Positions 34,504 through 46,324 are shown, counted from the first letter of the stretch. The stretch is 64,000 nucleotides of DNA from Crambe crambe (GCA_963924555.1 OZ004583.1:4435501-4499500); one strand, 5' to 3'. Made by a program: numbers and translations. The notes: generated by a model not told the origin, from the letters alone.

Positions 34504-36137
34504 TCAGTGTGTGGAAAATGTACTTCCTAGAGTCCTTTGCTTGAGGTTATGGAACCGCTTCTTGCATGCTAGATCTCTTACTCCCTTTAAAACCATAAGA
34601 GATGTAGGAGTTGCCTCTTCTTGCTTTTCATACCATTTCAGACACTCTCCTAGCATATCTGCAGCTTGGCTACTTGTAATGCTACTCTCTGTCGAAACAT
34701 CCTCATCGTCTTCTTCGTCAGAGGATTCTGGTTGCGCTGTTTGTGAGACTTGTTGAACTATCTCTTCATCAGTGGCTAACTGATATCCAGGATCTTCTGA
34801 ATCCACAGATATCCACTGTGCTATCTCTTCAGAAGTGAGAGTGCCATCCAACTGCTGCATGAGCTGTGCACACGTCTCACCAGGTTGACTTCCATCTTCA
34901 GAAGACTGGTCAGAACCTTCAGGTAGGCTGCCTGGTGAGGGTACAGTAGCTACCAAGATTTACACAGGGTAGAAGATGGAATATCCTCCCAGGCGTCAGC
35001 GACCATATAGACAACGTGTTTGATGTTTATAGTCTTTACGAAAGTAACCATCGACTGACCTTCTCCATCCACCATCAGCAGCTTCCGCAACAATGACTTC
35101 CTGTATCGCCGTTTCATAGCTTCCAGCACACCTTGATCCATTGGTTGAATCAGAGCTGTTGTATTTGCAGGTAAAAACAACATAGTAATCTTCTTATCCT
35201 TGCTAACCAGCACAGTTTCACTTGGGTGTGAAGGGGCATTGTCCATCAACAAGAGAGCCTTAGGCTCTAAACCCTTATCTTTTAGGTGCTTGGTCACTGC
35301 GGGAACAAACTCAGCTTCAAACCACTTCTTAAAAATGTCGGAATCCATCCAAGCATTGCGTTGTGAGTAATATTTCACAGGTAGTGCACTTTTATTCAAG
35401 TTTTTGAAACACCGAGGGTTTAAAGACTTGTGTATTAAAACCAGAGGTAACTTATGACTTCCACTAGCATTAGAACATGCCATGATAGTGACCCTATCTT
35501 TCTGCTTCTTCATACCTTTGGCTACTTTTTCTGCTCTAGCAGCAAGCGTCTTTGTTGGTAGCATCTTATAACACAAACCAGTTTCATCACAATTGTATAC
35601 TTGTTCAAGTGTCAGCGATTCTTTTTCCATTATCTCCTGCAGCCTCTTCTTGAAAGTAGCAGTAGCACTTTCATTGGATGACAGCTGCTCACCTTGAAGA
35701 GAAAGCTGATGGATTCCATGCCGTTTACAAAATCGCCACAGCCATCCTGCACTAGCATTGAATGATGGCGGGTCTGCTTCTCCCTCATGTAGCGTATTGT
35801 GAAATTCCAAAGCCTTTTCTTTCAGTAATGGTCCACTGATAGGAGTATCTTGTCCTCGTTTCTGAGTGAACCAAAGGTAAAGAGCAGCTTCTACTTGTTC
35901 ATCTTTTGCAAGGCGCATGATTTTGTGGCTGGAACTCATCCCCTGATCTTCCAGACTGCTAGCAAAGTCTTTAATCTTGGCTTCATTTTTCTTTAGATCA
36001 CATACTGTGGCCTTTCCAACACCATATTCCTCTGCAAGACTTCTTTGCGTGCATCCATTGGCCATTTTATCGAGAATAGCCAGCTTTGCCTTCATTGTTA
36101 GAACCACTCGCTTCCTTTTCAGGCTTTTGGTCGCCAT
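34504..36137 (-). CDS. Tigger transposase with one C-terminal frameshift
   Basis: The ATG at 36137 opens MATKSLKRKRVVLTMKAK. A CENP-B-type helix-turn-helix follows (KLAILDKMANGCTQRSLA), then a second DNA-binding part (WLWRFCKRHGIH), then the DDE_1 catalytic core: CDETGL, LLLMDNAPSHP, and QPMDQGVLEAMKRRYR giving D, D, D. The frame stops at TAG near 34950 (after LCKSW). The expected acidic C-terminus (EEIAQWISVDSEDPGYQ) continues in another frame down to 34504. One lost G would explain the shift. All catalytic residues are present. It cuts and pastes the element at TA targets. Confidence 0.85.
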
Positions 36138-36616
36138 TCTCGATCAGCTAGCTACTCAGATCTATCAGATCAGCTAGCTGCAGCTGCAATTCCAAAGAGC
36201 AGCTTGGTGCGCATGCGCGGGTACAATAGCATGATAGGTTATTATAATGATGATCATTACCCAGTCAACTTCAATTCTCTGTTCGGATAATCCGGGCGTT
36301 CGGATGAACGAGGTTCGGATGTGCGAGGGTCCACTGTAGTGGTGACACTTGTACCACTAGTTATTGAGAGATCTTGGAGTGGGAACTATTCTTTTCCGGC
36401 GATGGCTCTAGGCATGACAGTGAATGGGACCAGGTGATGCACGAAGAATAAAAAGTTATAGCTAGCTAACTAAAGGCTTGCTTGTCAGTGTGTTCTCGTT
36501 TTCTAGCCAGCTGTGCACATGTGCTGCCTGATGGGCTGACCTTTATTACTGTTTGCTGACTAGCTCTGCCCCTGTACTCCCCTCACTCTATTAACCTCGT
36601 TTAAACATTGTTTAAA

Positions 36617-37108
36617 CTATATACCATTTCTACTGCCACTACTCCTACTGCTACCCGCAACAATTGTCACAACCACAGTGCTGGGGCCAGTGTCAGCCAT
36701 TGCAGCATGGCAGCTGCTATGATCGAATACCCAAACAACATGCCACCCTTCACTGTTAGGGTATTTTATATTAGCTAGTTTTACGGCTTCTTTTATTTGG
36801 GACATAAATTTTTCTGACGTCCAATATCCTTCCTTACTCTCTAAAAATTTACGAGCATACATTTTTATGGATTTATCTTGTAATTTTGCTCGATCATATT
36901 CTTCCTGAGTTAAACACAGATAACCATTTCTCTCATCGATAAAATCAGATAACATTATCCCACTACCCTTTGATTTAGGGCACATCACTGAGGTACCCTT
37001 TTCTGCCCACAGCGTTGGTTGATCGTCGTTAGCCTGAAAAGTGGTTTGATCATGAAACGATATAACAATTATTTCAGGTCGTGGAGATTCAATATAGAAA
37101 ACAGTCAA
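36617..37108 (-). pseudogene. DDE-type transposase core fragment, family uncertain
   Basis: The frame reads IISFHDQTTFQANDDQ, then MCPKSKGSGIMLSDFID, then GWHVVWVFDHSSCHAAM. This pattern (HD..TF, W..KG, PKS.G...SDF, FD.S..H) is found in a group of DDE transposases in fungi and invertebrates related to Tc1/mariner-like enzymes. The third acidic residue region is lost; the end is replaced by low-complexity SSRSSGSRNG. Confidence 0.55.
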
Positions 37109-37243
37109 TTAAAGAATATAGGCCAGGTACAACACATAAACTGGTTAGGTCTTAGTGTTCTCTTTTGTGAAAGGAAATGGAACACCTAGTCAGTTTGGCA
37201 CTGATAAGTCAGTTTTTGTGAATGAATAAGTTATTAGAATGCT

Positions 37244-37480
37244 TCAAGGTGTTGTAGGATGGGTTGGGCACTTGTTCTTGATGTGGGAAGAACTGCCACA
37301 ACAGTTGCAATGAGTCTTAGTCTTAGTGAGGATGAATTCATTGATTATTAAAGGCCAATTTGTATCTTTCCACGAATCAATTACTTGCAATCGTTTTGTT
37401 CCCCCAAACTTTGAAAGTTTATTCCCCATCCTCCACAATTTGTTCTTAAAAGCAGCTCGTATTTTTTCAGTTGCATCCAT
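37244..37480 (-). pseudogene. CCHC zinc-knuckle ORF fragment
   Basis: The 78-residue frame includes AAFKNKLWRMGNKL, DTNWPLIINEF and a clear CX2CX4HX4C knuckle (CNCCGSSSHIKNKC). Such knuckles occur in gag-like and transposon proteins. It lies just upstream of the DDE fragment on the same strand and may belong to it. Confidence 0.5.
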
Positions 37481-37860
37481 AGCAATACCATATTAATTTT
37501 GTTAAAACTTTACGAATTACTCATTCAAGTGCTAATGCATACTTAGGAAATGTCACTGTGGGTCCAGGGACATAATCTGCATGGAATATTGCAAGGATTA
37601 CTTATCTCATACTTAATCGTCTCCTGACTGTAAAAGTTTGGATCAATCCCTTCAGTCTCTTTGGGCTTACTGAATACTGAGAGCAGAGGTCTGCAACAAA
37701 AATTACAAGTCTTTATGTCAAATAGGGTGCTGCATGCAAGCTTACACCACTGTCTTGAAGCAGACCCTGTACCCCTTATCAATATCCTTTTGATCCGGTT
37801 GCTGGATGGTGTTGCAATGAGTTTTGATTTTAATCTAGCCCTTTGTTGCTAATTATTGTG

Positions 37861-39329
37861 TTTAAACAAGGACTCTTTCCAGTTTTCTTAAAGTTGGTTC
37901 TGAGAATCTGATGATTTTACCATGAGGCATCTAGCATAGTTACACTCAGGAGAATGTCTCGTTAGAATAGAGGTGAGTAGTCTAGAGGAATCACTCAAGA
38001 ATAGATGTAGAGAAGATTTTTAATTTTTGCTTTTATGCCCTTCGATTTAGTGTGTCTTCATTTTTTTCTGGTAGTAAACAGACCCGCTCCACCACATTCC
38101 ATCCTTATTTTTGGCCATTCTCTTTAGGAAGGTTAAAACAACAACAACAAAGATTAGGGAGTTTCTTACATAAGATGGCTTCATTGTAGGAAGTGTTTGC
38201 AACTTCATGTAACAGTGCTCTGTGCTAAGATCCTGTTGAAATTTCAATTTTTGTTCTTGTAAAATAAAGGTGGAGAGCGACAAGTGGAAAGGGGTCCACT
38301 ATATAGCCCAGCTAGATTTCAGTCTTTGGGAACGCCAAAACACTGACATTTTGTATAATAATTACATTGACTTTCATGCAGGTATTCCAAATGACATACT
38401 GTATGCTCATTCCATCCCAAGGATGTAGACCAAATACAAGCGTATGTTTAATGATGTTGAGCCATCACTTCTACAGAAGCCTAGAATTTACCTCCTCCTA
38501 TGTTTCTCTGTGATAAGAATAAGCCAGTACAGTGTGTACAGATTTCTTTACAGAAGATTCATAGGAAGCAATGTCCGAGAGATCGACCAAAGTAATAGAT
38601 TCTTAACTTTAGCTCCAAATCCCCCAATATCTGTAGTGCCATTTGTGTACTCCAAACCTGTAATATAGAAATATATATATACCTGGAGTTTCTCCCTCCT
38701 GATTATATTCTGATTGTGCACCATCAACTATTCTCTTTAGTGATGAATACAGCCAGTTAGAAAAAAAATTACAGTGCCTTTCTCAACTGCACATTGTAAG
38801 CTGACTTAGAAGTCTCTGAAATTTCCTTGATTTCTTTGGATAAGCACAAAGCTTTTCATCTTATAGGACACTGTCACAAGCTTCTTTGAAAAGTTAATGG
38901 AAATTATATACACAATTTATTGGTGTGTCATAGTAACCTGGGACTATCTCCAGTACACCAGTCCCCTCACCCTGCCTGTGTATCCCTGTTTGTAGTATTT
39001 ATGCTCTGCTTCATATCTCATGCACCATTTGGGCCAAACCTGTTAATTGTAAATGAATGAGTTGATTAGTGTGTTTTATGCATTTGACTTACAAATAAAT
39101 CAGCCGAGGCATGTGAATGAGGTAGTATGACCGAGTTTTTTGGATATAGAGCAGTAAATTGCCGGTGATGGGTCATTATAAGGTCTTGTAGAATTGCCAA
39201 GTCATCTTCACAAACTCCTCATGGTTTCTGGATGACCAATCATTTGAAAATTCCAAACTATTGGGTCTATAAATATCTTTAGAGGGAAAGGAGTTACAGA
39301 TTCGCATGAGCTGGCTGTGTTTCTACAGT
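37861..39329. other. Region without recognisable gene
   Basis: Short ORFs at 38047-38283 (minus) and 38444-38668 (plus) show no known motif. No repeat structure stands out. Confidence 0.4.
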
Positions 39330-39339
39330 CATATTATGG

Positions 39340-39617
39340 TGCCAACTCATCATGTTGATCCATGGTGTCGCGAAAATTATGATCCAAACAAATTAAAGGA
39401 ATTAGAAAAAGTGAGTCAGGAACCACTTGGCAATTAATGTTAAATTATGGTATGAGCTTTTACATGAAAAATTATACATTTTGTTTACTATTAGTTAGAA
39501 ATTATCTGTTATGATGATGGTTGCCATTTGAAGAGGTATGCTACCAACCCAGTCCGTAAAACCCTCACTTCTACTGCTGATCATATAGCATCAATGAAAA
39601 TGGGTGCACAAGACAGG
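39340..39617 (+). pseudogene. KDZ-like transposase fragments in rearranged order
   Basis: A first piece (about 39349-39410) reads HVDPWCRENYDP before a GTGAGT donor. A second (about 39492-39617) reads IICYDDGCHLKRYATNPVR before GTAAAG. Both motifs occur in KDZ (Kyakuja-Dileera-Zisupton) transposases, but normally the YDDGCH motif comes first. The order is therefore reversed, which points to a scrambled remnant. The family call is tentative. Confidence 0.4.
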
Positions 39618-40779
39618 TAAAGTAACATATAATCAGGACTTAGTCTGGATACGAGTTGTTACCTATGTCATAAACACACAACATTTCTTGCTTAGGTTAA
39701 TTTACTTGGAACTGGAAATGAGCGCCACACAATTATATCTGTATCACGTGATGTTCAGTTGTGCCATATGACTGTTGAATTGAATTACTGAAATGTCTTG
39801 AGATAGCCGGACAGTGCATGAAATTATCGAATCTAGTACATGGTCCTTCGAGCCGGATTGACACGAATACTCCAATTGATACCCACCCAACTGCACTAAG
39901 CCCCACCCCAAATTAAATAATTAGTTATGCCTGCTGGTGAAGGGTTTGCGAGAAAGAAACGGATTCATGTAGGCCACAGAAGCGCTGACACCAGGATGTT
40001 GGGCCAGTGAAGTGCCACCACAAGAAATCCTCCTGATTCTGACCTGCTGCCTGCTGTGTGAGCAGCAGGCAACTGCTACACCCACCAGGTGACAGCAAAC
40101 TCATACCTTCTTTTCTCTCAATTGACACAGATCGGTCAATTGTATCAGCAGCCAGTAGGCCATCAACCCTGTGATTAACTGGCACAACTCAACCTGAGCT
40201 TGGCTGAGAAGTTGGAGACTTTGAAGCAACTTGATGCTGAGTTGACCATCAACAGGGGGAGGGTGTTGGAACTGGAAATGCTTTATTCAGGTCTTCCCTT
40301 AGCAGCTCCATAAAAGTGAACCTCAAACAATCACTGCAATAATATACAATAATAATTAGGTATTTCTAATAGCTTTATTATGGCAAAGAAATGGCTGAAT
40401 AAAAGCAACATGTGTATTTTTGGTTCCACAATCTGCCCTTACAATCCTTGGAACTCCTATACAATGTGAAACATACTACATGCTATTATATACGTATATT
40501 ATAATTATGGTATTGGTAATTTTAGAAAGTTGAAACTGAATTATTGTTTAGGGATGTTGAGCAAGTCAAAGGGACAGTTGCTGCTACTCTCCATGTTCTG
40601 TTCAGCATAGAGCAACCTTTGGATATTGCACTCACTATAGCTGCATTGCAAATGGAATTTCAAAGGGAAATCTACCAGAAATATGCCTCGACTACGGTGG
40701 CCGAGAAGGGACATCAATGTAGAGTTTTTTCATTTCTAAATTGATTTACTAACTCAATGCTTATTAAGTATAAGGCTTT

Positions 40780-41056
40780 CCATTTCTAAACATGACCTTT
40801 TTCATTTCTAAACACGACTTTTTTCATTTATGAACTAAACATTTATCAAATACACAACTTTTTATTTACAAACTAAATGTTTATCAAATTCCATTTCTAA
40901 AATTCTATATTTACAAACTAAGTGTCAAGCTTTTAGACTTTTTCATTTCAGTTCTAACTTATTACTCAAACTGATAAGACATGGCATATAATAAGAATAA
41001 GTGAAGAATTGGCATATAATAAGAATTAGTGGCATATAATATAAGTGAAGAATTGT
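40780..41056. repeat. Short degenerate tandem repeats
   Basis: TTCATTTCTAAACACGAC-like units at 40780-40925 and GGCATATAATAAGAAT-type units at 40983-41056. AT-rich, no gene. Confidence 0.5.
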
Positions 41057-41070
41057 ATGACTTGTTCCAG

Positions 41071-41990
41071 TTAAATTTTTAGCAGTAACTGCAGAATAGC
41101 AGCTGCAGTTGGTCTGTCAATGTCATCCAACATGCACTTAGCACACGTGGCCTTGATGTGTGCTGGTACACCATGAGTCGAGGGTTTTTCATTCTCAACA
41201 GTCACCTTGACCATTATCTGGTAAGGAGTAAGGCCCGGCCAAAGAGGCTGTCCAGAAAACAGCACAGTCATTAGGCAACCAAAAGCATATAAGTCTGACG
41301 GCAAGCCAATGCTTTGGGCACAAAGCTGTTCCCGAGATTGAAATCCAGGTGTTCCTGCCATCATTGTTCTTGTACTCATGATTACAGTACCACTCATTAC
41401 ATGAGATAACCCAAAATCAGTTAATGTGGCGTGCATAGTAAGGAGATCAACCTGTCATATTAAAGACTTTTAATAATTAAACTGCCTCGTAAAGTTATAT
41501 CTCTCACCAAAACATTGGCTGGCTTTATATCCAGGTGAGGCACAGGAGTATGTTATACCTGACATACTTGAATTGAAATAATTATAAAGCAGAGTAAATG
41601 AAAAGAGTAAACACTAGCTACTGTACTTCATTGTGTCATAGCTTTGTAGTTACCTTGGTCTTATTTTCAAAAATTATTTGGTGCAAGTTTGGGCCATCCA
41701 CAAATGGAGTTAATATAGCTATTCCCTCTTCAACTTCAATGAGGTTGATCAGTCCACCAAGGTTGGGATGATGAATCAACCTATCATAATAATATTATTT
41801 TATGTTAGTTCCATTATAGATTGAAATACTTACCTTAGTAAGCCAACTTCTCGAGATATAGTTCTTTATCTTGTCCACCTATTTGTAAAACTTTAGCAGC
41901 AACTTAAATGCCACGATATGATGCTCGGTACACAGTTCCACAACTTCCCCTCCTGATAATTTCGAATAATAGTAGCCTATCAATAGGTTC
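41071..41990 (-). pseudogene. TKL-like protein kinase, decayed
   Basis: Exons read leftward. 41960-41830 holds the glycine loop RRGSCGTVYRASYRG and VAAKVL (VAIK Lys), with a TAA between them. 41785-41652 holds LIHHPNLGGLINLIE and the hinge. 41560-41510 holds the catalytic loop VPHLDIKPANVL. 41451-41071 holds LTDFGLSHVMSG, GTPGFQSREQL and SDLYAFGCL. Catalytic Lys, Asp, Asn and DFG all remain, but in-frame TAA codons occur before VAAKVL and before HTPVPHLDIKP, and a frameshift precedes ISREVGLL. A once complete kinase domain of the TKL/RIPK-LRRK style is now broken. Confidence 0.7.
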
Positions 41991-42106
41991 TAGTGAAATC
42001 ATAGTGAATGTTCTAGTTCATCTAAAATTGAATGACTTTACCTGGTATTTCAAGGGAGGACATGTGTGTTAACCTTGTGGAGGCAATCTCTGGAACTAAA
42101 ATACAG

Positions 42107-42349
42107 TTAAGCAGTACTAAAGTGAGAGGAAGACTTACTTGAATTATATACTTTGATTCCCTGGGGAACCTTAACCATCCAGTTATCACCTGAAGCTATA
42201 ATAAAGGAAATCATAATTAGCACCCATCTCTGGATTCTTGAGGACGCTTGCTCCGGAATTTTCCTAGACTCACTGAACAAGTAAGAGAGAGGTTTATGAT
42301 CTGATTCAATGACAAATGGTCTGCCATATAAGTAGTTGATTGAATACAT
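42107..42349 (-). pseudogene. Ty3/gypsy RNase H fragment
   Basis: The frame reads NYLYGRPFVIESDHKPLSYL then SSRIQRWVLIM, the RNase H segment after gypsy RT (the DHKPL motif). It sits between the kinase exons and the 5' exons at 42532-42934, so it probably inserted into an intron of that gene. Confidence 0.75.
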
Positions 42350-42531
42350 CTCTCATACACACTTGTCTAGCAGCCTCTGATATGAACAGTCATTTCAAAT
42401 AACAATGTTCTTAAGTTCACTTGCCCTAACATGGACCCCCCCCCAACCCCTTTTAGGACAATGATACATTTTTCCAACTGGCATCCGTAGATTAATATAT
42501 TGCATCTAATCACAATAGTTTGCTAACATAC

Positions 42532-42934
42532 CATCATCTGGTGATCCACATTCGCGTGTTGCTTCTTGTTCTTAGTGATGGATCGTGCCTGCCGCTTCCT
42601 TTTTGCTACTTCCATGTATCTCTCAAGCACTACACAAACATACATAATTTCCTGATGACGAGCTAAGCTAGCTAGTCAGGAGCTCTTTAGCTAGCTCTAG
42701 GCTCCAGTATATGATCGATCCATAGCCATGGCGCCATGGCATGGCAGGCGTAACTGACCCTTTACCAAAAGACCACGTGGTCTGAGCTGAGTATTCTCGA
42801 TCTCGTGTCTGGCTAGACACTAACTTACACTTGTTCCTCGGTAGAGTCCCTTCTGATCCACTAGATGTACTTGCAGAAGAACTGTTAGGGTCACTACCCA
42901 AACTATCCTGGTCTCCTTTACGTCTGAACGCCAT
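42532..42934 (-). CDS. Two 5' exons of a minus-strand gene, possibly the kinase gene
   Basis: Exon 1 is 42934-42829: MAFRRKGDQDSLGSDP, then a Ser-rich stretch to LPRNK, donor GTAAGT. Exon 2 is 42629-42532: LLERYMEVAKRKRQARS and ITKNKKQHANVDHQMM, donor GTATGT. Phases agree. The strand and position fit the N-terminus of the kinase pseudogene to the left, but the next junction is not in phase in my reading. The basic helix could bind nucleic acid or membrane; no domain was recognised. Confidence 0.45.
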
Positions 42935-43011
42935 AGCTACTTCCAAAGACAAACATGCACAGTAGGCAAATGGGCGTGGGTTATGGGCATGTGCACAGAA
43001 TATTGCATACA

Positions 43012-45340
43012 ATGCTTCTCTGCTTGCTTGTTCTGACTCTCCCTAGTTTAGTCGCCACCAGTCAGAGGGATGAGATAATTGAATATTACTTTCATTGTGG
43101 TTATAGCTACAAAGTAATTCTTTGCCTTCTATTCGGTATTCATGGGATAAAGAAGACGTCGTCGTTTTGATTTGGAAATGTGTACCTGCACCATAAGAGC
43201 GTTGCAGGTTGGTATCGACTAGCTACTAAGTCTATTACCTTAGTACTGTGTGTGTGTGGTTTTTGTATGATATAGGATGAACTATGGAGTTCAGAAAGTC
43301 TCCTGGGGTATAGGGCTATGCACAAGCGACTTCACCTGCAACATGAAATTTCAGTGTCAAGGTTGGCAGTACTCCAAATAGAGCACATCACAACCCTATT
43401 TTAAAGCTTCTCAATGAAGGCACCCAAGTCCATATTCTCTTACTATCCAGGGACATAGTGATGAGGCTACTAGTGTTTATGTCACCAACAGATTCTAATG
43501 CAAGAAAGAAACAGACTTACACGATGTGTGTATGAAAATAAAGTAAGAGATTTATAAGAGAAATTATCCACTGCCCATAAGATTATTATACATTTTTGTA
43601 GGGACCTAACTTTGTTTGGCATATAGATGGCTTAGATAAATTAAAGAATTTTGGTTTTGCTGTACATGGCTGCATTGATGGGTAAATTTTTCAATACTGT
43701 GAGTATATGTATTAATAGACTGTGTTTTACTATAGTTTTTCCAGGAGAGTTCTCTGGTTGAATGTCCATTTCTTCGCCATAATCATGGAGATTGTTTTTC
43801 AGGAGCCCTAAGCTTTCGTTATGGAAGTTTAGTCACCAATCGAGTGAGCTATATAACAACTACTCGTTAAGTGTGGTGGCACATAGCAATGCACGTGCTA
43901 ACAATTAAATTTTAGTCTTTCTTACGTAATTCCAAAATTACAGAGTTATAAGGTAGTATATCACTAATACACACACTAAAAATGAAGAAAAAAGGTTAAT
44001 TCTTACAGGTGCTATGATTAAGCATTGCTTCTCAACAACCACTAGAATTAAGTAGCTGATTTTTGGCCTAAAGCTTCTTAGTAGCCCTCTCTACAAATTA
44101 CAGAAGGATTTGTTGGTATCTACTTTACTTTTTGAGTCCCAAAAGTGAGTATTTAAGTTCCTGGGCTAAATCGAGAAGTAAAATAGATATCAACAAACCC
44201 TTCTGTAATTTTTTAAAGAGTGGTGCTAGAAAGCTACAAACCAAAAATCAGCCAGTGAAGTTCGGTGGTTGACGAGAAGTAGCTAATGCTTTTTAGTTTG
44301 AATTTGAAAACTGTTCATAGCACCTGTAGAATTTGATCTTGCTTCTTTTTTTTTTGTGTGTGTGTGTAGTATTACTAAGCTGCTTTATAGCCATATGCAG
44401 TTTAAGTCTATATGGTGCAAGTAGTTTTGGAGATATGACTCCTTAGTAACCATGTGTGGGCGCCACCCTTAACAGTATGACTCGATCTAAATCACGTAGT
44501 AAATCCAGTCTAGGTATCTAAGTTGCAGTGATCTAAGTTGCACACTTAGACCACTGCTGGTTTTATTTAGATCACTGTAGTGTACATAAGACTATACACA
44601 CTTTATACTGTTTACTAAGCAGTTACATCACTCAAGCAAGTAGGCACCTTAGGCTCCACCCTTGGTGCCTATTTCAAACATCGTAGATACTCACTCTCAT
44701 GATCTAACCTACACAAATGAATTTCCTTTTTCTGTAGTGGATTGAAGCTTGGTGGAGTCAGTTAAAACGATGGTTTACTCAGTGGTGGTATGAACTGTTT
44801 AAGGTAAAGATTATGTTGAAAGTGAGCAAGCAAAATTTACTCTTATATAATTTTTCATAGAGATTGGAGCAAGAAGGACTATTTGATGCAACGTGTGCAA
44901 TTCATGTGTTAGTAATGGCAAAGCATTTAGAAATACCTATTTATTATTGTATATTATTGCAGTGATTGTTTGAGGTTCACTTTTATGGAGCTGCTAAGGG
45001 AAGACCTGAACAAAGTAGTAGAAGAATGGAATTTACATTATATGAGATCTTCCTGCCAATTCCCTGGAGGACATCCCAATGAACTATATTTTCTCCCAGA
45101 TCTTCATGGTAAGTTTGTTATATAGCTAGCTAGCTAGCTAGCTACTATCATGTAATAATTATTCATGATAATAGATACTCATGCAGTGTAAGCAGTTCAG
45201 ACATTTCTGCAGTGTCTGACTATGCCGAGGAGGAAGATCCACCAGTGTCATTAGAATTTTTGAGATTGGCAAGAATGTTGATGATGGAACAGTCACTGCA
45301 AATGCCAAAGAGCATAGAAGAAGCTATTGAGTTGATTTGA
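43012..45340 (+). pseudogene. Integrase-core-domain gene, multi-exon, internally deleted
   Basis: Pieces in order: 43012-43155 (IIEYYFHCGYSYKVILCLLF), 43276 on (LLGYRAMHKRLHLQHEISV), 43492-43542 (ERNRLTRCVYENK), 43602-43681 (GPNFVWHIDG, then FAVHGCIDG), 43736-43843 (FSRRVLWLNV then FLRHNHGDCFSG), 44738-44803 (WIEAWWSQLKRW), 44861-44907, 44963-45108 (PGGHPNELYFLPDLH) and 45213-45340. The last five junctions keep phase. It matches the integrase-core family of invertebrates, related to retroviral-type integrases; D is in WHIDG and E in WIEAWW. The segment between LWLNV and FLRHN is missing tens of residues and shifts frame, removing the middle catalytic Asp. The 5' frames between 43155 and 43276 are uncertain. 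Confidence 0.65.
44006..44326. mobile_element. Hairpin MITE in an intron of the integrase-core gene
   Basis: The ends CAGGTGCTATGA and TCATAGCACCTG are flanked by TA on both sides. The whole 321-bp element folds on itself: TACAGAAGGATTTGTTGG-type sequence on the left is mirrored by CAACAAACCCTTCTGTAA on the right. It lies in the long intron 43844-44737. Confidence 0.75.
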
Positions 45341-45399
45341 TCGAAGCTGAAATTTTGTAATGAATGTTCTCCATATAATTATATAATGAAACATCAGCA

Positions 45400-46030
45400 C
45401 TCACTGCATCAAGTACCATCTGTAGTAAGCCTTTCAAAGCACTCCAAGGTTGTGTTCGAGCAGGCAAAACCCACAAGCAGCATGTCAAGTATGTATACAA
45501 GCATGGAGAGTGTGGTGAGTGAGCTTTCCTCTCGTGAAAATTCCATCACATCCAGATGTGGCACTGTAACTGGTGAAGACTTGATCAAGTTGGTATTCTG
45601 AAAATCTGCCAAATCAATAGCTACTATAAGTAGGCATGCCAATTCTGTGAGTCAGTGGTGTCAGCAAGTGAAAGTAGCAATGAAATTCCAATTGTCAGGT
45701 GGTTTATCTACAATGATGGCAACATTGCATTTGCATCTCAGTGTTGTGCAACCTGTTTTGCACTTGCAGCCTTTCAAGACATAGCTACTCAAGTCTTGCC
45801 TTGGCAATGAACCATAGCAAATGTGGCCCTGGTTGCCAATGCACTGGGTGTGCCAACACATCACCAGGAACAGAAAGATGAAGATCTTCATCACATGGAA
45901 CTGGAAGAAATGAATGACGACAAAAAGGAAATGGTTGAAACAAGTGACGAAGAAGACATTGAAGATGATGATGAAGTCAATGAAATTCTAAGCCATGTTT
46001 TTTGTGACTCAGAGCAAGAAAGTGACTAAT
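45400..46030. pseudogene. Cys-rich CXC-type fragments on opposite strands, plus acidic tail
   Basis: On the minus strand (about 45800 leftward) the frame reads GCKCKTGCTTLRCKC. On the plus strand from 45808 it reads KCGPGCQCTGCANTSPG. After a one-base shift comes an acidic tail (EEMNDDKKEMVETSDEED) to the stop at 46029. These are the two halves of a CXC-like metal-binding segment common at the end of repetitive invertebrate proteins. They point away from each other, so the first half seems inverted. Confidence 0.45.
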
Positions 46031-46252
46031 AATAGCCTTCCATACACTGATATTGATGTTATTTCATAAGTTAGCTATATTGGAGGATGCGCCATTTATT
46101 GACATATGTACAGCTGCTCCTTTTTCATTTTGACAGCACATGCAGTAGTTTGTTGTAGGATGGCTGCAAGCAATTCTTCTGTAGGTAGCTGTTGTTTCAA
46201 GAGCTACAAAATCTCTCCCAAGTACCTCTGGAGAGCCTCGTACCCTCTGTCA

Positions 46253-46324
46253 GAGACATACACACCACACCCTCTGTCTTCAAGCATAGAGACATACACA
46301 CCACACCTTCTGTCTTCAAGCATA
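46253..46324. repeat. 36-bp direct tandem duplication
   Basis: GAGACATACACACCACACC ... CTTCAAGCATA occurs twice with one mismatch and an exact 36-base period. Confidence 0.85.

Larger units (their letters stand above)
33838..36336 (-). mobile_element. pogo/Tigger-type DNA transposon, 2.5 kb, both ends present
   Basis: The ends are CAGTGGACCCTC and its inverse, each flanked by TA (33836-33837 and 36337-36338), as expected for pogo/Tigger. Subterminal repeats (TTCGGATATGCG, TTCGGATGTGCG) lie inside the ends. The transposase is on the minus strand, and a HIRAN-domain ORF lies between it and the left end. Intact ends and a nearly open transposase suggest recent activity. Confidence 0.9.

Noticed and set aside
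37543-37782. Second HIRAN-like sequence (GTGSASRQWCKLA)
   Set aside because: Only a short resemblance to the HIRAN ORF at 34.2-34.4 kb. The EP..N..D core is absent.
43012-43065. Signal peptide at the start of the integrase-core gene
   Set aside because: The hydrophobic stretch (MLLCLLVLTLPSL) is probably upstream untranslated sequence read in frame. The family acts on DNA and needs no secretion.
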